From Paraburkholderia sp. BL21I4N1 (GTDB taxonomy: Bacteria > Pseudomonadota > Gammaproteobacteria > Burkholderiales > Burkholderiaceae), in contig NZ_PVEN01000004.1 of NCBI RefSeq assembly GCF_002973525.1, positions 62,001 to 126,000 of the forward strand: DNA of 64,000 bases, in the 5' to 3' direction. The notes beneath the pieces were generated by a model, which worked only from the letters and a program-made list of their open reading frames with translations, was not told the origin of the DNA and ran no database searches. Shown here piece by piece: positions 35,693 to 44,387 of the stretch. The translations under genes were made by a program, and so were the position numbers. Positions within the stretch are counted from its first letter, which is position 1; the number at the start of each line of letters is the position of its first letter.

Positions 35693-36331
35693 TCACGGCG
35701 ACTTCCCGTCCGACCGTTTTGATCCCACAGGACGCAAGGACATGGCGGCAGCCAGCGTGACCCGGTAGCTCGCCCATGCTGTGATGTACAGTCCGTTGCG
35801 CTCGCGCTTGGCACTTGGCGAGAATTCGAGGCGAGCATTGTGCGGCCCGATTCCTGGGTGGGATTCCGAAGAGTCCGTGATGAGAATCGCCGAAGGAACG
35901 AACCGGCGCGCTATCGTCGTCCCGGCGGTTCCCGTCGCGAGGACGGCGTGAAGCTGCCGGGGACAACCGACCGGAGCAAAGCTCAGTATCACGGGCTGGC
36001 CTTTCTGCAAGGCCGTTCGGGTGAAGTTAAGTATCCGATAATGAGCCCCTGCCACGTGGGCAAGAGTCAGCTCGAAATCCAGTTCATCAAGTCGACGCGC
36101 AAACTCCGGAAGGCTGATCCCGTCCACATACGCGTCCTTCATCTTTTGCCAGAAGAGTCGTGCCCGAGGCTCACCGCGCTGTTCCGTTATGCTGCGGGGA
36201 TTTCGGATGATGCCAAGTACCGATAGCGCGGAAGCCGCAGCGTGGGTCACGCAGCCCCCTGAAATTTCGCCCTGTGAGCAATAAATTTTCGAGTCCGTCG
36301 AGAGAAGCTTTTGAACAATAAAATCAGGCAT
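35693..36331 (-). CDS. Putative C39-like cysteine peptidase
   Basis: 212 residues from the ATG at 36331, which lies one base after the stop of the previous gene. Papain/C39-like order is seen: Gln20 and Cys27 in CSQGEISGGCVTHAAASAL, then GQPVILSFAP, His128 in QLHAVLATG, and Asp153 in ILITDSS. No signal peptide or membrane segment. C39-like folds cleave leader peptides or other proteins; the target is unknown. It is tightly coupled to the small gene before it. A longer in-frame start at 36415 would overlap that gene and is less likely. Confidence 0.6.
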   Translation of the reverse strand: MPDFIVQKLLSTDSKIYCSQGEISGGCVTHAAASALSVLGIIRNPRSITEQRGEPRARLFWQKMKDAYVDGISLPEFARRLDELDFELTLAHVAGAHYRILNFTRTALQKGQPVILSFAPVGCPRQLHAVLATGTAGTTIARRFVPSAILITDSSESHPGIGPHNARLEFSPSAKRERNGLYITAWASYRVTLAAAMSLRPVGSKRSDGKSP

Positions 36332-36332
36332 C

Positions 36333-36641
36333 CTAATATTCACTCGGCAAAAGAATTGTTGTTGCGTCACGATCGGCTTCCGTAATGACCCAGACCTTCT
36401 CCTGCCGTGCACCAATTCTGTAACAGGAAAGGATGCGCGCGCCGGTCAGAATGGCGTCTCGATTGGCCTGAACATCGGATGCACAGAGGTCTCCGAAATC
36501 GCCGCACTGATGACGATGCAGCAGGCTGGTCGCGTTCGTGCCGGTCCGGTCGAGCAGATCAATCGCGCCGGGAGTCGCCAGGAGGCGGCCGAGAGGAAAT
36601 AACGGGTGTGACAGGACACCCTGCGAGGCTTCTAAATTCAT
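36333..36641 (-). CDS. Small conserved mobile-element protein
   Basis: 102 residues, ATG preceded by CGGAGACC. The pattern LFPLGRLLATPGAIDLL, LLHRHQCGDFGDL, QANRDAILTGARILSCYR and KVWVITEADRDATTILLPSEY is a well-known short family found on plasmids and islands, often labelled plasmid-related. No function is established; the end strands suggest a compact alpha/beta protein. It is translationally coupled to the C39-like gene. Confidence 0.75.
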   Translation of the reverse strand: MNLEASQGVLSHPLFPLGRLLATPGAIDLLDRTGTNATSLLHRHQCGDFGDLCASDVQANRDAILTGARILSCYRIGARQEKVWVITEADRDATTILLPSEY

Positions 36642-37362
36642 GGTCGGTCTCCGAAAAGTGCAGGCGAGCTTGTGCTTCCGGATGGACTCGGATGGACAGG
36701 CGTTAGCCCGGCGAAAACAAGGGAACCAAAGGGATGCGGCGAGGCTAGAGAAATCTAGTGCAGCGAGACGATGCGAAACGTCGCTTTGTCGACCGCGACA
36801 GCATGGCGATCAGGCTCATCCGGGAAAGGACAGATGTCGCTCCGAGGTCATGTCTGACGGTGAAGCCAAAACAGCTGGAAATCCGGGTGGCGAGGCGTAA
36901 ATTTCAGCGCTGCTTGTGACATAGGCGACCATCGATCAGGTGCTCGTCTCATCAGCACAAAATCGCAGCACTCTGTCAAAAATCGACTAAAAATCGCGAA
37001 ATTTTCGTCATCCTAGCACGAAAATCCTGCTCCGCAAGCTCCGCGCAGTCCATAAAAGGAGATGATCAAACATCGAATTCTTACAAAAATAACGACTTTT
37101 CTTGCTGGTGCTGCGTTTGGACGGTGAATTGCCCTCTCCCACGGCGCAGCAAACAGGGTAAATCGGGCCGGAATGGCCCTCTGAAGCCCTCCACAGGGCC
37201 GTGGGCAGGGGAATGTGGCCCGCATCGCCCCAGCCGCCCTAACGGGGCGGGCTCTATGAGCGTAGATGAAGGGTTTTTGTAATATATTGTCGCGCGCCAC
37301 TCGACAGTCCGCTCAAATCCCCGCTGGTACCATCCGAAATAGCGGCACGGAGGGACGCGGCA
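36642..37362. other. 720-bp region without a recognised gene
   Basis: It holds an AT-rich stretch near 36950-37110 and, at about 37050, AAAAGGAG directly before an ATG that opens only a 21-codon frame; spacing is wrong for a ribosome site. A GC-rich, dyad-containing piece follows (37130-37260, with ACGGCGCAGC and GGGCCGTGGGCAGG). It could hold an RNA or an origin-like region, but nothing can be proved. Confidence 0.35.
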
Positions 37363-37671
37363 TCAGACTTTTGTGGTGTAGGGAAACGGTGACCCGACAG
37401 CTTGCCGCTTCACGACAGCCTGTGCGACGCGCCCGCTTGTTATCAACGATTCAAAGCTCTCGACGTCGTTATTGATGAGGTAGTGATGCCAATCATGGTC
37501 CATGCCTTCGACTGATAAAGGAAGGACGCATTCCGTCATGCGTTGCATGACCGTCGTAGCAATGCTTTTGAAATTCGGACGTGTCGTTTCTATTACGACA
37601 ACGCCGTCGTTCGCGAGATCAGCGCAGATCAGTTCGAGGCCGACCGGGTCCGTGTGGAAGTTGACAATCAT
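37363..37671 (-). CDS. Hypothetical protein
   Basis: 102 residues. The protein (MIVNFHTDPVGLELICADLA, then TTRPNFKSIATTVMQRM) has balanced composition and mostly GC-ending codons, which favours a real gene. No ribosome site is clear, no family recognised, and no neighbour gives a hint. Confidence 0.4.
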   Translation of the reverse strand: MIVNFHTDPVGLELICADLANDGVVVIETTRPNFKSIATTVMQRMTECVLPLSVEGMDHDWHHYLINNDVESFESLITSGRVAQAVVKRQAVGSPFPYTTKV

Positions 37672-37756
37672 GGGAGTTGGATAATTGCGTTCGATAGCAG
37701 ACCAAATTCAGGTGGCATGAAGCGCCGACAGACTTAATGCGTTGCGGTCCGGATGA

Positions 37757-37945
37757 TCAGACATAGGTTGCGTGGCGAACCGGCGGTCGATGATGGTGCG
37801 GCGGCGGTACGTGCCGGCAGCGGCGAACCAGATGGCCGCCATGCCAGACGCGTTTGCAGACGATACGAGAATGCGCCCCTGCCGTTGCTGGGACAAATAA
37901 CGTTGCCGACGCAACCAGCAAAATTAACGAAATGAGTTTCCGCAC
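37757..37945 (-). CDS. Small secreted His/Cys-rich protein
   Basis: 62 residues with GTG start preceded by a G-run (GGGGGGCAA). Signal peptide MRKLISLILLVASATLFVPA, then a short mature part rich in His, Arg, Pro with two Cys (VCKRVWHGG, RRCRHVPPPHHH). Short His-rich periplasmic proteins like this are common in Burkholderia; metal binding is possible. Confidence 0.55.
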   Translation of the reverse strand: MRKLISLILLVASATLFVPATAGAHSRIVCKRVWHGGHLVRRCRHVPPPHHHRPPVRHATYV

Positions 37946-38337
37946 TTGCCCCCCCGTTCAATGCGCGCCATTCTACCGGGGCTTCACCGGTATGGTCAGT
38001 CGTCGGCCATCACCTGCTAGTGTGATAGTGGAGACATTATCCGGGCGACAATTGCGCAAGCCCGGTCACACCGCAACCAAACCGAGGTAAGGCCCATTTT
38101 GGACTATCAAGTTTTCTACGAGCGCAGTTTCGTGAGCGCGCCGAGCGATTTCATGGTTCAGGTATCGTCCCAACTGATCACACCGATGTTCCGGTGACTG
38201 GGCCGGGTGCCCTGCTACCTGAATTCCTCACTGATCTCATCCGCGACCGATCGCCTACGATCGGTCGAATCGCAATCTGCGCATCCTTAGGCCGGGGGCG
38301 GCATAGTCTACAGACGGCAGCACGCGGCCAGGAGCGG
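37946..38337. other. Gap without gene
   Basis: About 390 bases. A TTG-started 32-codon frame after GGTAAGG ends at 38207 and is too short to support. The part near 38320 (GAGCGGTCAGTCGAC) resembles one near 26045 (GAGCGGTCAATCGAC), probably a decayed intergenic repeat family. Confidence 0.4.
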
Positions 38338-38506
38338 TCAGTCGACGTCGCTTCCCGAAGCGTTGACAATCTCATCGTCCAGGCATCGTATCACCGCGGC
38401 GGCGAATGCCGCGGGTTGTTCGAGCATCATAAAATGGCCAGTCCGGAGGAACGCTGAGCTCGGGAAATGAACAGTGGCTGTCGCGGATGGACTCCGGATA
38501 ACGCCG
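38338..38506 (-). pseudogene. C-terminal remnant of an alpha/beta hydrolase
   Basis: The minus frame ends in FLRTGHFMMLEQPAAFAAAV, the catalytic His and C-terminal helix typical of alpha/beta hydrolases, then stops. The nucleophile and N-terminal two-thirds are not present; upstream is a piece of a different gene. Confidence 0.6.
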
Positions 38507-38617
38507 TTAGTCGAACGTTTCAAGTAGTTTGAATCCTTCACGCCAATTGCCGAGGCCGCTATCTCCATTGAGATGCCCCTGCGCTCCAACTTCGATCAGT
38601 TCGCTATTGGCCGCGCC
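38507..38617 (-). pseudogene. C-terminal remnant of an RBBP9/YdeN-type hydrolase
   Basis: Right after the SDR stop on the same strand the frame reads IEVGAQGHLNGDSGLGNWRE, then GFKLLETFD and a stop. This is the C-terminus of RBBP9/YdeN serine hydrolases, with the catalytic His in QGHLN. The rest of the gene is gone and replaced by the SDR gene. Confidence 0.6.
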
Positions 38618-39445
38618 CTACGCGTTGGCATCTCCTGTCACCAGGTCCTGAACGTCTATCGGCCGAAGGATTTTCTCAACCAGGCGTGCCGACATCTCGC
38701 GGCTCAACAGCCTTTGCAAATTGGCAAGCAGCTGATTCCGCGTTCCAACAATCCGATAGCTCCGATTGCGATCCAGCGCCCACAATGCATCCTGCACCAC
38801 GCTCGCAACAGGCATCGGCGTGCCGACAGCCGCCTCCTTTGCGCCAACGACATCAAAAAAGGCGGTTTGCGTCGCGCCGGGACATAGCGCGACGACCCGA
38901 ATGCCGCGATGCCGGTTCTCAGCCCAAACGGCTTCTGAAAATGACAAAAGAAAGGCCTTGGTTGCGCCGTAGACGGCCATATATGGATCGGGCTGGAATG
39001 CGGCCGTTGACGCGACGTTGATGACCGCGCCATCGGATCGCGCCTGCATCCCAGGCAGCAGAAGATGAGTCAGCTCGATTGCGACCATGCAGTTCACCAG
39101 CACTTCATCGCGTTGGCGCGTCCACGGAATCGTTTCGAAGCGCCCGTAAGCCGCAAAGCCCGCGTTGTTGATGAGTACATCGACGACCGTGCCGGTAGCC
39201 TTCAGGTGATGAGCGATCGTGTGTACGGCGTCAGTTGCGCTCAGGTCAACCGTCAGGAAATCGGCGTCGCACGCATAGTCGCGTCGCAATTCTGCGGCCA
39301 GATCGCGCAGCTTGTCGTGAGAGCGTGCGACCAGCAGAAGTTTCGCGCCACGTTTGGCCAACGCATAGGAAAACGCGCGCCCGATACCCGACGATGCACC
39401 TGTGACGAGTGCTGTTTTTCCGCGAAAATCAAAACGATTTCTCAT
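38618..39445 (-). CDS. Short-chain dehydrogenase/reductase
   Basis: 275 residues from the ATG at 39445. The Rossmann motif is TALVTGASSGIG, then NNAGFAAYG, and the active site Ser/Tyr/Lys as NVASTAAFQ and YGATKAF, all intact. The N-terminal cofactor part (VARSHDKL) favours NADP. A MerR-type promoter lies between it and the divergent MerR gene, and a start at 39487 would lie inside that promoter, so 39445 is preferred. Substrate unknown; control by MerR suggests induction by metal or a reactive/lipophilic compound. Confidence 0.92.
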   Translation of the reverse strand: MRNRFDFRGKTALVTGASSGIGRAFSYALAKRGAKLLLVARSHDKLRDLAAELRRDYACDADFLTVDLSATDAVHTIAHHLKATGTVVDVLINNAGFAAYGRFETIPWTRQRDEVLVNCMVAIELTHLLLPGMQARSDGAVINVASTAAFQPDPYMAVYGATKAFLLSFSEAVWAENRHRGIRVVALCPGATQTAFFDVVGAKEAAVGTPMPVASVVQDALWALDRNRSYRIVGTRNQLLANLQRLLSREMSARLVEKILRPIDVQDLVTGDANA

Positions 39446-39475
39446 AGCCTGCTGATGGAGTGGAAGGTGAATTGG

Positions 39476-39507
39476 ACTGTAAACCATTGACTAAAGGCAA
39501 CGGTCAA
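39476..39507 (-). promoter_or_regulatory. MerR-type promoter and operator for the SDR gene
   Basis: On the minus strand, -35 TTGACC (39502-39507) and -10 TACAGT (39476-39481) are 20 bp apart, the over-long spacer that MerR activators twist into use. The dyad TTGAC (39487-39491) and GTCAA (39503-39507) overlaps it. The divergent merR gene starts 37 bp away. Confidence 0.7.
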
Positions 39508-39544
39508 GCCTTAATGACGGTCCAAAACATTCAATGGAGGCAGC

Positions 39545-39922
39545 ATGCGCATCGGCGAACTATGCAAGCGGGCGGGCGTTTCGCGCGACACCGTGCGGTA
39601 CTACGAGCGGATGGGTCTGCTGGACAAGGCAACACAACCTCACGCGACAAATACGTACAAGCGTTATTCCGAACTCTCGTTACGGCGGATACGGTTGATC
39701 ATCCACGCGAAGGCGTTGGGCTTCACCCTCGCGGAAATTGGCGACGTCATTCGTGTATGGGACAGTCCGACGTTCGGTGTTGCACAAAAGGTCGCGTGCC
39801 TGCAAGCAAAGCTCACAGAACTCGACGAAAAGAGCCACGCGCTGACCACGCTGCGCGCAGGGCTGCTGAATGCGCTGGCCAAAGTAGGCAGCGATTGTGT
39901 CGAAGGACAAATCGCGTGGTGA
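39545..39922 (+). CDS. MerR-family regulator
   Basis: 125 residues. N-terminal winged helix MRIGELCKRAGVSRDTVRYYERMGLL and RYSELSLRRIRLIIHAKALGFTLAEI (1-70) are classic. A coiled-coil dimer helix follows (VACLQAKLTELDEKSHAL) with Cys at the start of the helix and another near the C-terminus (SDCVEG). The Cys places resemble heavy-metal members, but the metal-loop pattern is not complete enough to name an inducer. Divergent from the SDR gene. Confidence 0.93.
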   Translation: MRIGELCKRAGVSRDTVRYYERMGLLDKATQPHATNTYKRYSELSLRRIRLIIHAKALGFTLAEIGDVIRVWDSPTFGVAQKVACLQAKLTELDEKSHALTTLRAGLLNALAKVGSDCVEGQIAW

Positions 39923-40110
39923 GGCGCTGTTGGCGAAAGCGACAAGCCGCCTCAAACAGGAGCGTCAATGGCTGCTTCGGTTGCAAGCGAGAGTCCCTTC
40001 CGGGTCGAACTGAGGCAGTCGGACCAAGGGAGGTGCGCCGTCCCAAGCTTCGTACTGTCTTGCTATAGGTACGCTGGGTCTTTGCAGTTGTTGCCCGGAT
40101 CGAACGTGGC

Positions 40111-41421
40111 TCAGGTTCTCTCCTTTCCCCAAATCTTGTTTCCCGCCCGTTTCGGATTATTGGCATAGTGCCGGTTGCGTTCCTCAAAATATCGGTCGAT
40201 GGCGTCGCTTGCCGCCTCCACTGATGGATGGTTACTATTGTGGATGATCGCTCGGGCCATTCCACTGAAGACCGACTCGATGACATTGAGGAACTGTGCG
40301 GATGCAGGTAGCGGCACCAGTTCGATGAGCGGCGAGCCGTCGTTCTTGGCGTTGTTTTTTTCGACGAACGCCAGCAACTCCTTGGACATGTGCCAAGACG
40401 CTGCATCCCATGAGAGGTAGAGCGTCCTCGCATCGCTGTATTCATGCAAAAGTATCTCGGCCATCCTGATCATCTCGGCAGTATTTTTTGCGAGAGAGTA
40501 GAAGTGCGTCACCCTATTGCGGGAAAGCTCCAGCGCTGCGGTGGCTATCAGCGGTCCCTTTGATTTTTGCCATTGGGGCACGCTAGGGTTCTCGCCGGGT
40601 CCTGCGAGAACGCGTCCGGGCTTCGCCTTAACGGCGAACGGCCCGTACTCGTCGATCGAGAAAAAGCGTTCATCGTCGCCGAGATGCGAAAGGACCATTT
40701 CGACGTGTTGGACCTTCTCGCGATATTCCGGATCGGTACTGGTGAGGACGACCTTCGCCGATTTCCAACGAAATCCTGCTTTGCGGATTGCCTCGCGTAT
40801 CACGCTATCACTCGCGGGGAAACCGCGCGTGGCGAGGGTTCTTTGAAGATCGGTAAGTTTCCACGTCGTCCGGTTATAGCCTGAAAGTGACGGCGGCTCG
40901 TGCAACAGGCTGAACAGAGCCGTCTTCAGGGATTCGTCGTCCGCTTTACGCGGTCTTTGCTTTCTGCAGAGCAAGGCGTCGAGTCCGACAGACTCAAACA
41001 ATGCAGTGCAAGTCCTGATCGTCTTTCTGGACATGCCGAGATGCTGCGCGATTGCTCTGATGGTGAAGCCATGCCTGAGCGCAATGACCGAGAGCAACCT
41101 CTTGCGCATCTGGTGGCTGTGGCCGGACAGGGCCGACACCAACTGGTCGCCTTGCGAAGGTGTTCGCTCAAGGTCGTATAGCCACTCCATCCATCGCTGC
41201 CGTACTATTTCAGTGCGGCTTACGCGGTTGGTGGATGGCGGGTGGCTTGGCTTTGGCTCATGAATGCCCCGGCCACCGTAGCCGGGCGGTGATTCGAAGG
41301 CGAGGATTTTCCTGAGAGTCACTCTGCTCATTCCTTCCGTCTTTGCGACGGAGCGGATCGACCCGCCTGGCAGAAGCAGTTTCTGGCGGATACGTCGCCA
41401 CTGCGATGGATTCGAATACAC
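40111..41421 (-). CDS. IS630-like transposase
   Basis: 436 residues. N-terminal helix-turn-helix units (GSIRSVAKTEGMSRVTLRKIL and FTIRAIAQHLGMSRKTIRTC), then a DDE domain with FFSIDEYGPF, LYLSWDAASWHM and LNVIESVFS giving Asp, Asp and Glu as in IS630/Tc1-type enzymes. It is longer than the usual IS630 transposase by some 90 residues. I could not find clear terminal inverted repeats or TA duplications by eye, so it may be an IS with diverged ends or a domesticated copy. No ATG lies at the proposed start (GTG). Confidence 0.78.
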   Translation of the reverse strand: MYSNPSQWRRIRQKLLLPGGSIRSVAKTEGMSRVTLRKILAFESPPGYGGRGIHEPKPSHPPSTNRVSRTEIVRQRWMEWLYDLERTPSQGDQLVSALSGHSHQMRKRLLSVIALRHGFTIRAIAQHLGMSRKTIRTCTALFESVGLDALLCRKQRPRKADDESLKTALFSLLHEPPSLSGYNRTTWKLTDLQRTLATRGFPASDSVIREAIRKAGFRWKSAKVVLTSTDPEYREKVQHVEMVLSHLGDDERFFSIDEYGPFAVKAKPGRVLAGPGENPSVPQWQKSKGPLIATAALELSRNRVTHFYSLAKNTAEMIRMAEILLHEYSDARTLYLSWDAASWHMSKELLAFVEKNNAKNDGSPLIELVPLPASAQFLNVIESVFSGMARAIIHNSNHPSVEAASDAIDRYFEERNRHYANNPKRAGNKIWGKERT

Positions 41422-41582
41422 GCCCGCATCCTTCGGATAGTCCAGTCCACCACAATACGCCGAAGCCTGTTTTCGCGTCGCCGGAGTTTGATATCGGCGT
41501 TCATTCGATGCGGGTCACGCTTATGACTCGGGATATATCTTGTACACCACCGCGAAGCAACACGGTCTCGCTGCACGCGCTT

Positions 41583-42536
41583 TCAACTACGGTTGCCGTG
41601 TGTGCTTGGAATATTTTCGCTCTCGGAGCCGCGCAAGAATGCGTCGATGCTGAACAGTCGTTTTTCATCATCCCCCTTTCGCTGCCATGGAGCACCAAGA
41701 ACGAAAGTGTGAGACGTGCCGTACTTCTGTTTGGCCGACAGGCTGCTATCCGGTTGCAGTTCCCACTCCGGCTTTATCTCGAGAAGCGAGGCGCCTACCA
41801 CCGAAACGTCAAGAGCCCACGAGAATTCGTTTCGACGGTACCAGTCTTCCTTCACCATAGCCAGGTACGCTTCGCGCTCGTCGTCCGACAGGCGGTACAA
41901 CGCCGCAACACGCTCCATGGCGATATTCAGCCGCCCCCTAATCCCGGCTAGGCCAAGATGAAATGTTTCGTGGCAATCGGCGCATACTGGAATGAGTTTG
42001 ACGAGGCGCTGGACACCGCACAACGCGCCCCGATGAATCCGTCCGTCTTTGCCGGGTTCGTAGTACTTCCAGATTTCATGGCAATCCAGTTTTCCTGCGG
42101 TACCGCAAAGCAGGCATCGATGTCCCGTTTCCATAAACGCAGATTGGCGGAGTCGATTCCAGCACGGCCACGTCAAAAGGTTCGAGAGACTTGATCCCCA
42201 TGACGTTTCTGGAATCGAATCGGCAAGAAAAGGACGCACACGCCTCTTGGCAGCATATGGCAAAAAATCGTCTATGGACGGTAGATCGACATCGGACTCT
42301 CTGGAGAGGAATGCGTCATCGCTCTCCACAAAGACGCCCGCAGTTGCCTTCGCATATCGTCGAGCTTCCTGCTGCTTGAGGAGAAACAGTCGGTTGTGAC
42401 TGTCGAACAGCACATTGCTAAGTTCGGAGATCGTGCTGATTTCGCGCGGTTGCCAAAGAAATGTGCTGGTGTCAGCTCGAACCCTGAAGTCGCATCCGGC
42501 AATAACCACCGTTCGGAATGTACGAGTGAGTGTCAT
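41583..42536 (-). CDS. HNH-type zinc-binding protein
   Basis: 317 residues from the ATG at 42536, with no clear ribosome site. In the middle, HRCLLCGTAGKLDCHEIWKY and later LIPVCADCHETFHLGLAG give two CxxC pairs and the His-Asn/His pattern of HNH nucleases (about 150-215). The N-terminal 140 residues are unassigned. A defence or mobile-element nuclease is likely. The rest of 42537-42784 has no gene. Confidence 0.7.
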   Translation of the reverse strand: MTLTRTFRTVVIAGCDFRVRADTSTFLWQPREISTISELSNVLFDSHNRLFLLKQQEARRYAKATAGVFVESDDAFLSRESDVDLPSIDDFLPYAAKRRVRPFLADSIPETSWGSSLSNLLTWPCWNRLRQSAFMETGHRCLLCGTAGKLDCHEIWKYYEPGKDGRIHRGALCGVQRLVKLIPVCADCHETFHLGLAGIRGRLNIAMERVAALYRLSDDEREAYLAMVKEDWYRRNEFSWALDVSVVGASLLEIKPEWELQPDSSLSAKQKYGTSHTFVLGAPWQRKGDDEKRLFSIDAFLRGSESENIPSTHGNRS

Positions 42537-42784
42537 CGTTTTTATAGAAGCAATGCCTACGAATCGGGGCGACGCTGCCCTCAGCCGCTGACCCCGCCCT
42601 ATACATCTGTGGCGGACTGGAGGTCGTAGCACAAGCGATGTGTGGCCCCCTTGTTAACAGGCAGCCACGGCATCGCCCGCGAATACCTGGCATTCTCTGT
42701 GGGCCAAAGCGGGGACCGGCGATTAGGCGAGCTAGTGCATCCGCCAAATATTGAATGAATTGCCAATCGAGTTCGCTACCAACA

Positions 42785-43531
42785 TTACACATTCACTTGC
42801 CGCTTCGCCACAGAACGCCCACCTTCATCGACGAGTTTCTTTTCCGCGATCTTGAAGACAAGGTGTAGGATCGACCACATCAACCCAAAAATGAGAGCCG
42901 CTACCGCAAGACCGACCCACTCTCGAGCGGGGTGTGTCGTAGCAGGATCATTGAAGTTCATCAAAAGCTCGCTAAAGGGCTTCGATAACCCGGCAGCAAG
43001 AAAGAAGATCACACCCGCCGCTGCGATCATAGTTGCGAGCCAGCCGACTGCGGTCAAGAAGGGCATATTGCGCCCCGCCGACACCTCTCTCCCGACGACA
43101 GTGGCAGGAACGTACGCGACCCGCTGCGGTGCCTTGCCTCGCGTGATCAAAAATCGCGTCTCGTACTTTGCCCGTTCCCAGTCATGCTTCAACAACAGAG
43201 CGACTCGCGCCGTTACGTCATCAAGAGCGACCAATCGTTGTGTGGCAGGTGCGGTCACTATACGATCGATGTTACTGAGAATCGAGCGATCAGCTTCGTC
43301 CTGAGGGTTCAGACGAAGCTGAAACTGAAGACGCAGACGCTGAACCTCTTGAAGCTGTCCATTTCTCGTAGCCATCGTGAGCTTGTCCGCAAGTTCGCGG
43401 ATATGTTCACGCCATTTTGTCCGTTCTTTCGTAACGCTGTCGACGTGGATATTGCGCGTAGCAACCCGCATGGTCGCGAATGCGCTGATAATAGCGCCGG
43501 TCGCAGCAGCCCCTAGAATCTCGGTAAGCAT
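42785..43531 (-). CDS. Membrane protein of unknown function
   Basis: 248 residues. An N-terminal hydrophobic segment (GAAATGAIISAFATMRVA) is followed by about 140 helical, charged residues, then two membrane helices (AVGWLATMIAAAGVIFFLAA and WVGLAVAALIFGLMWSILH) and a basic tail. The long soluble helix region contains RTKWREHIRELADKLTMA, heptad-like. No family named. It stands alone with its own promoter region (43532-43743, AT-richer). Confidence 0.65.
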   Translation of the reverse strand: MLTEILGAAATGAIISAFATMRVATRNIHVDSVTKERTKWREHIRELADKLTMATRNGQLQEVQRLRLQFQLRLNPQDEADRSILSNIDRIVTAPATQRLVALDDVTARVALLLKHDWERAKYETRFLITRGKAPQRVAYVPATVVGREVSAGRNMPFLTAVGWLATMIAAAGVIFFLAAGLSKPFSELLMNFNDPATTHPAREWVGLAVAALIFGLMWSILHLVFKIAEKKLVDEGGRSVAKRQVNV

Positions 43532-43743
43532 TTTCTGGTTTCGATATATGTGGTAAGCAAATCGATTACGTACACTATATCGACATGACGACAGTGAAAC
43601 TTGAGAACCACCGATGAAGGGAGTTCGCTGGCCTCAAAAAATGCGGAGCGCATACAGCCATATTGGCGCTCTGCGTCTTTGGACGTGCGCGTTGATTGAT
43701 AACGCGCCCAACGAAGGAGATTCTGGAATATCGGGGTTGCCAA

Positions 43744-44172
43744 ATGGCAAATGCAAAAGCGAGCTTCACGGGTGAGTCCTCACGGACCCCGGATCAAAAG
43801 AGGCGCTTGGCGGCAACACTGGCATTGCTCGCCGTAACGGCACGTCGGGTACTCCGCTTTGCCGACAAGTTCGACGGATGGACTCCTACGCTTGGCGGTT
43901 GCCATCAGAACGTCGACCGCTGGGTTGAGTCGCATCCCGGTCACAAGGCTGTGCGCGGCTGGCTTGACGTGTCGTTTTTGGCGACTCCAGCCGCCAGACG
44001 ATTCACCGCCCATTCCGTTGTCGCCGACGAGAACGGCGATCTCTTTGACGTGACTCTAGGTTCGTCCGACCTAGAGTGCAGTTTTATTCTGCACCCCGGC
44101 AGTGACGATGACTTCCGTTACTACGCCCTCACACCCGGAGAACACAGTTTGGAACACGCGCCGTCAGCGTAG
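43744..44172 (+). CDS. Hypothetical protein
   Basis: 142 residues from the ATG at 43744. A soluble protein with KRRLAATLALLAVTARRVLR and later RGWLDVSFLATPAARRFTAHS, VVADENGDLFDVT. Family not recognised. Convergent with the helicase remnant. Confidence 0.55.
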   Translation: MANAKASFTGESSRTPDQKRRLAATLALLAVTARRVLRFADKFDGWTPTLGGCHQNVDRWVESHPGHKAVRGWLDVSFLATPAARRFTAHSVVADENGDLFDVTLGSSDLECSFILHPGSDDDFRYYALTPGEHSLEHAPSA

Positions 44173-44195
44173 GCCATTCACCGGCGGTTTGCTGT

Positions 44196-44360
44196 CTACG
44201 CCAAGGTGTGCTTAACCGCCTCTGTCAGAAAGCGCGACGGCTCGACAAATCTCTCCCCAGTCGGCGCATGGTGGTGCGGCCCGTTGAACAGATACACACG
44301 CTTGCGGGCGCGCGTCACCGCAACATAGAACAGCCGCCGCTCTTCGGCGATCCTGCCCGA
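44196..44360 (-). pseudogene. C-terminal remnant of a UvrD/PcrA-type helicase
   Basis: The frame reads EERRLFYVAVTRARKRVYLF, which is motif VI of UvrD helicases, then about 30 more residues and a stop. Only the tail exists; a rep-like gene ends 28 bp away. A whole UvrD gene was probably lost when the element core was joined. Confidence 0.7.
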
Positions 44361-44387
44361 ACGGATCGCATGGCGCGGCGGCAACTG

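Noticed and set aside
37050..37130. A leader peptide of about 21 residues after AAAAGGAG
   Set aside because: The ATG is too near the purine stretch for normal initiation, and no attenuator or downstream operon is present.
40000..41480. Terminal inverted repeats for the IS630-like transposase
   Set aside because: Both flanks were compared by eye; no matching ends or TA duplication were found, so element borders are not given.
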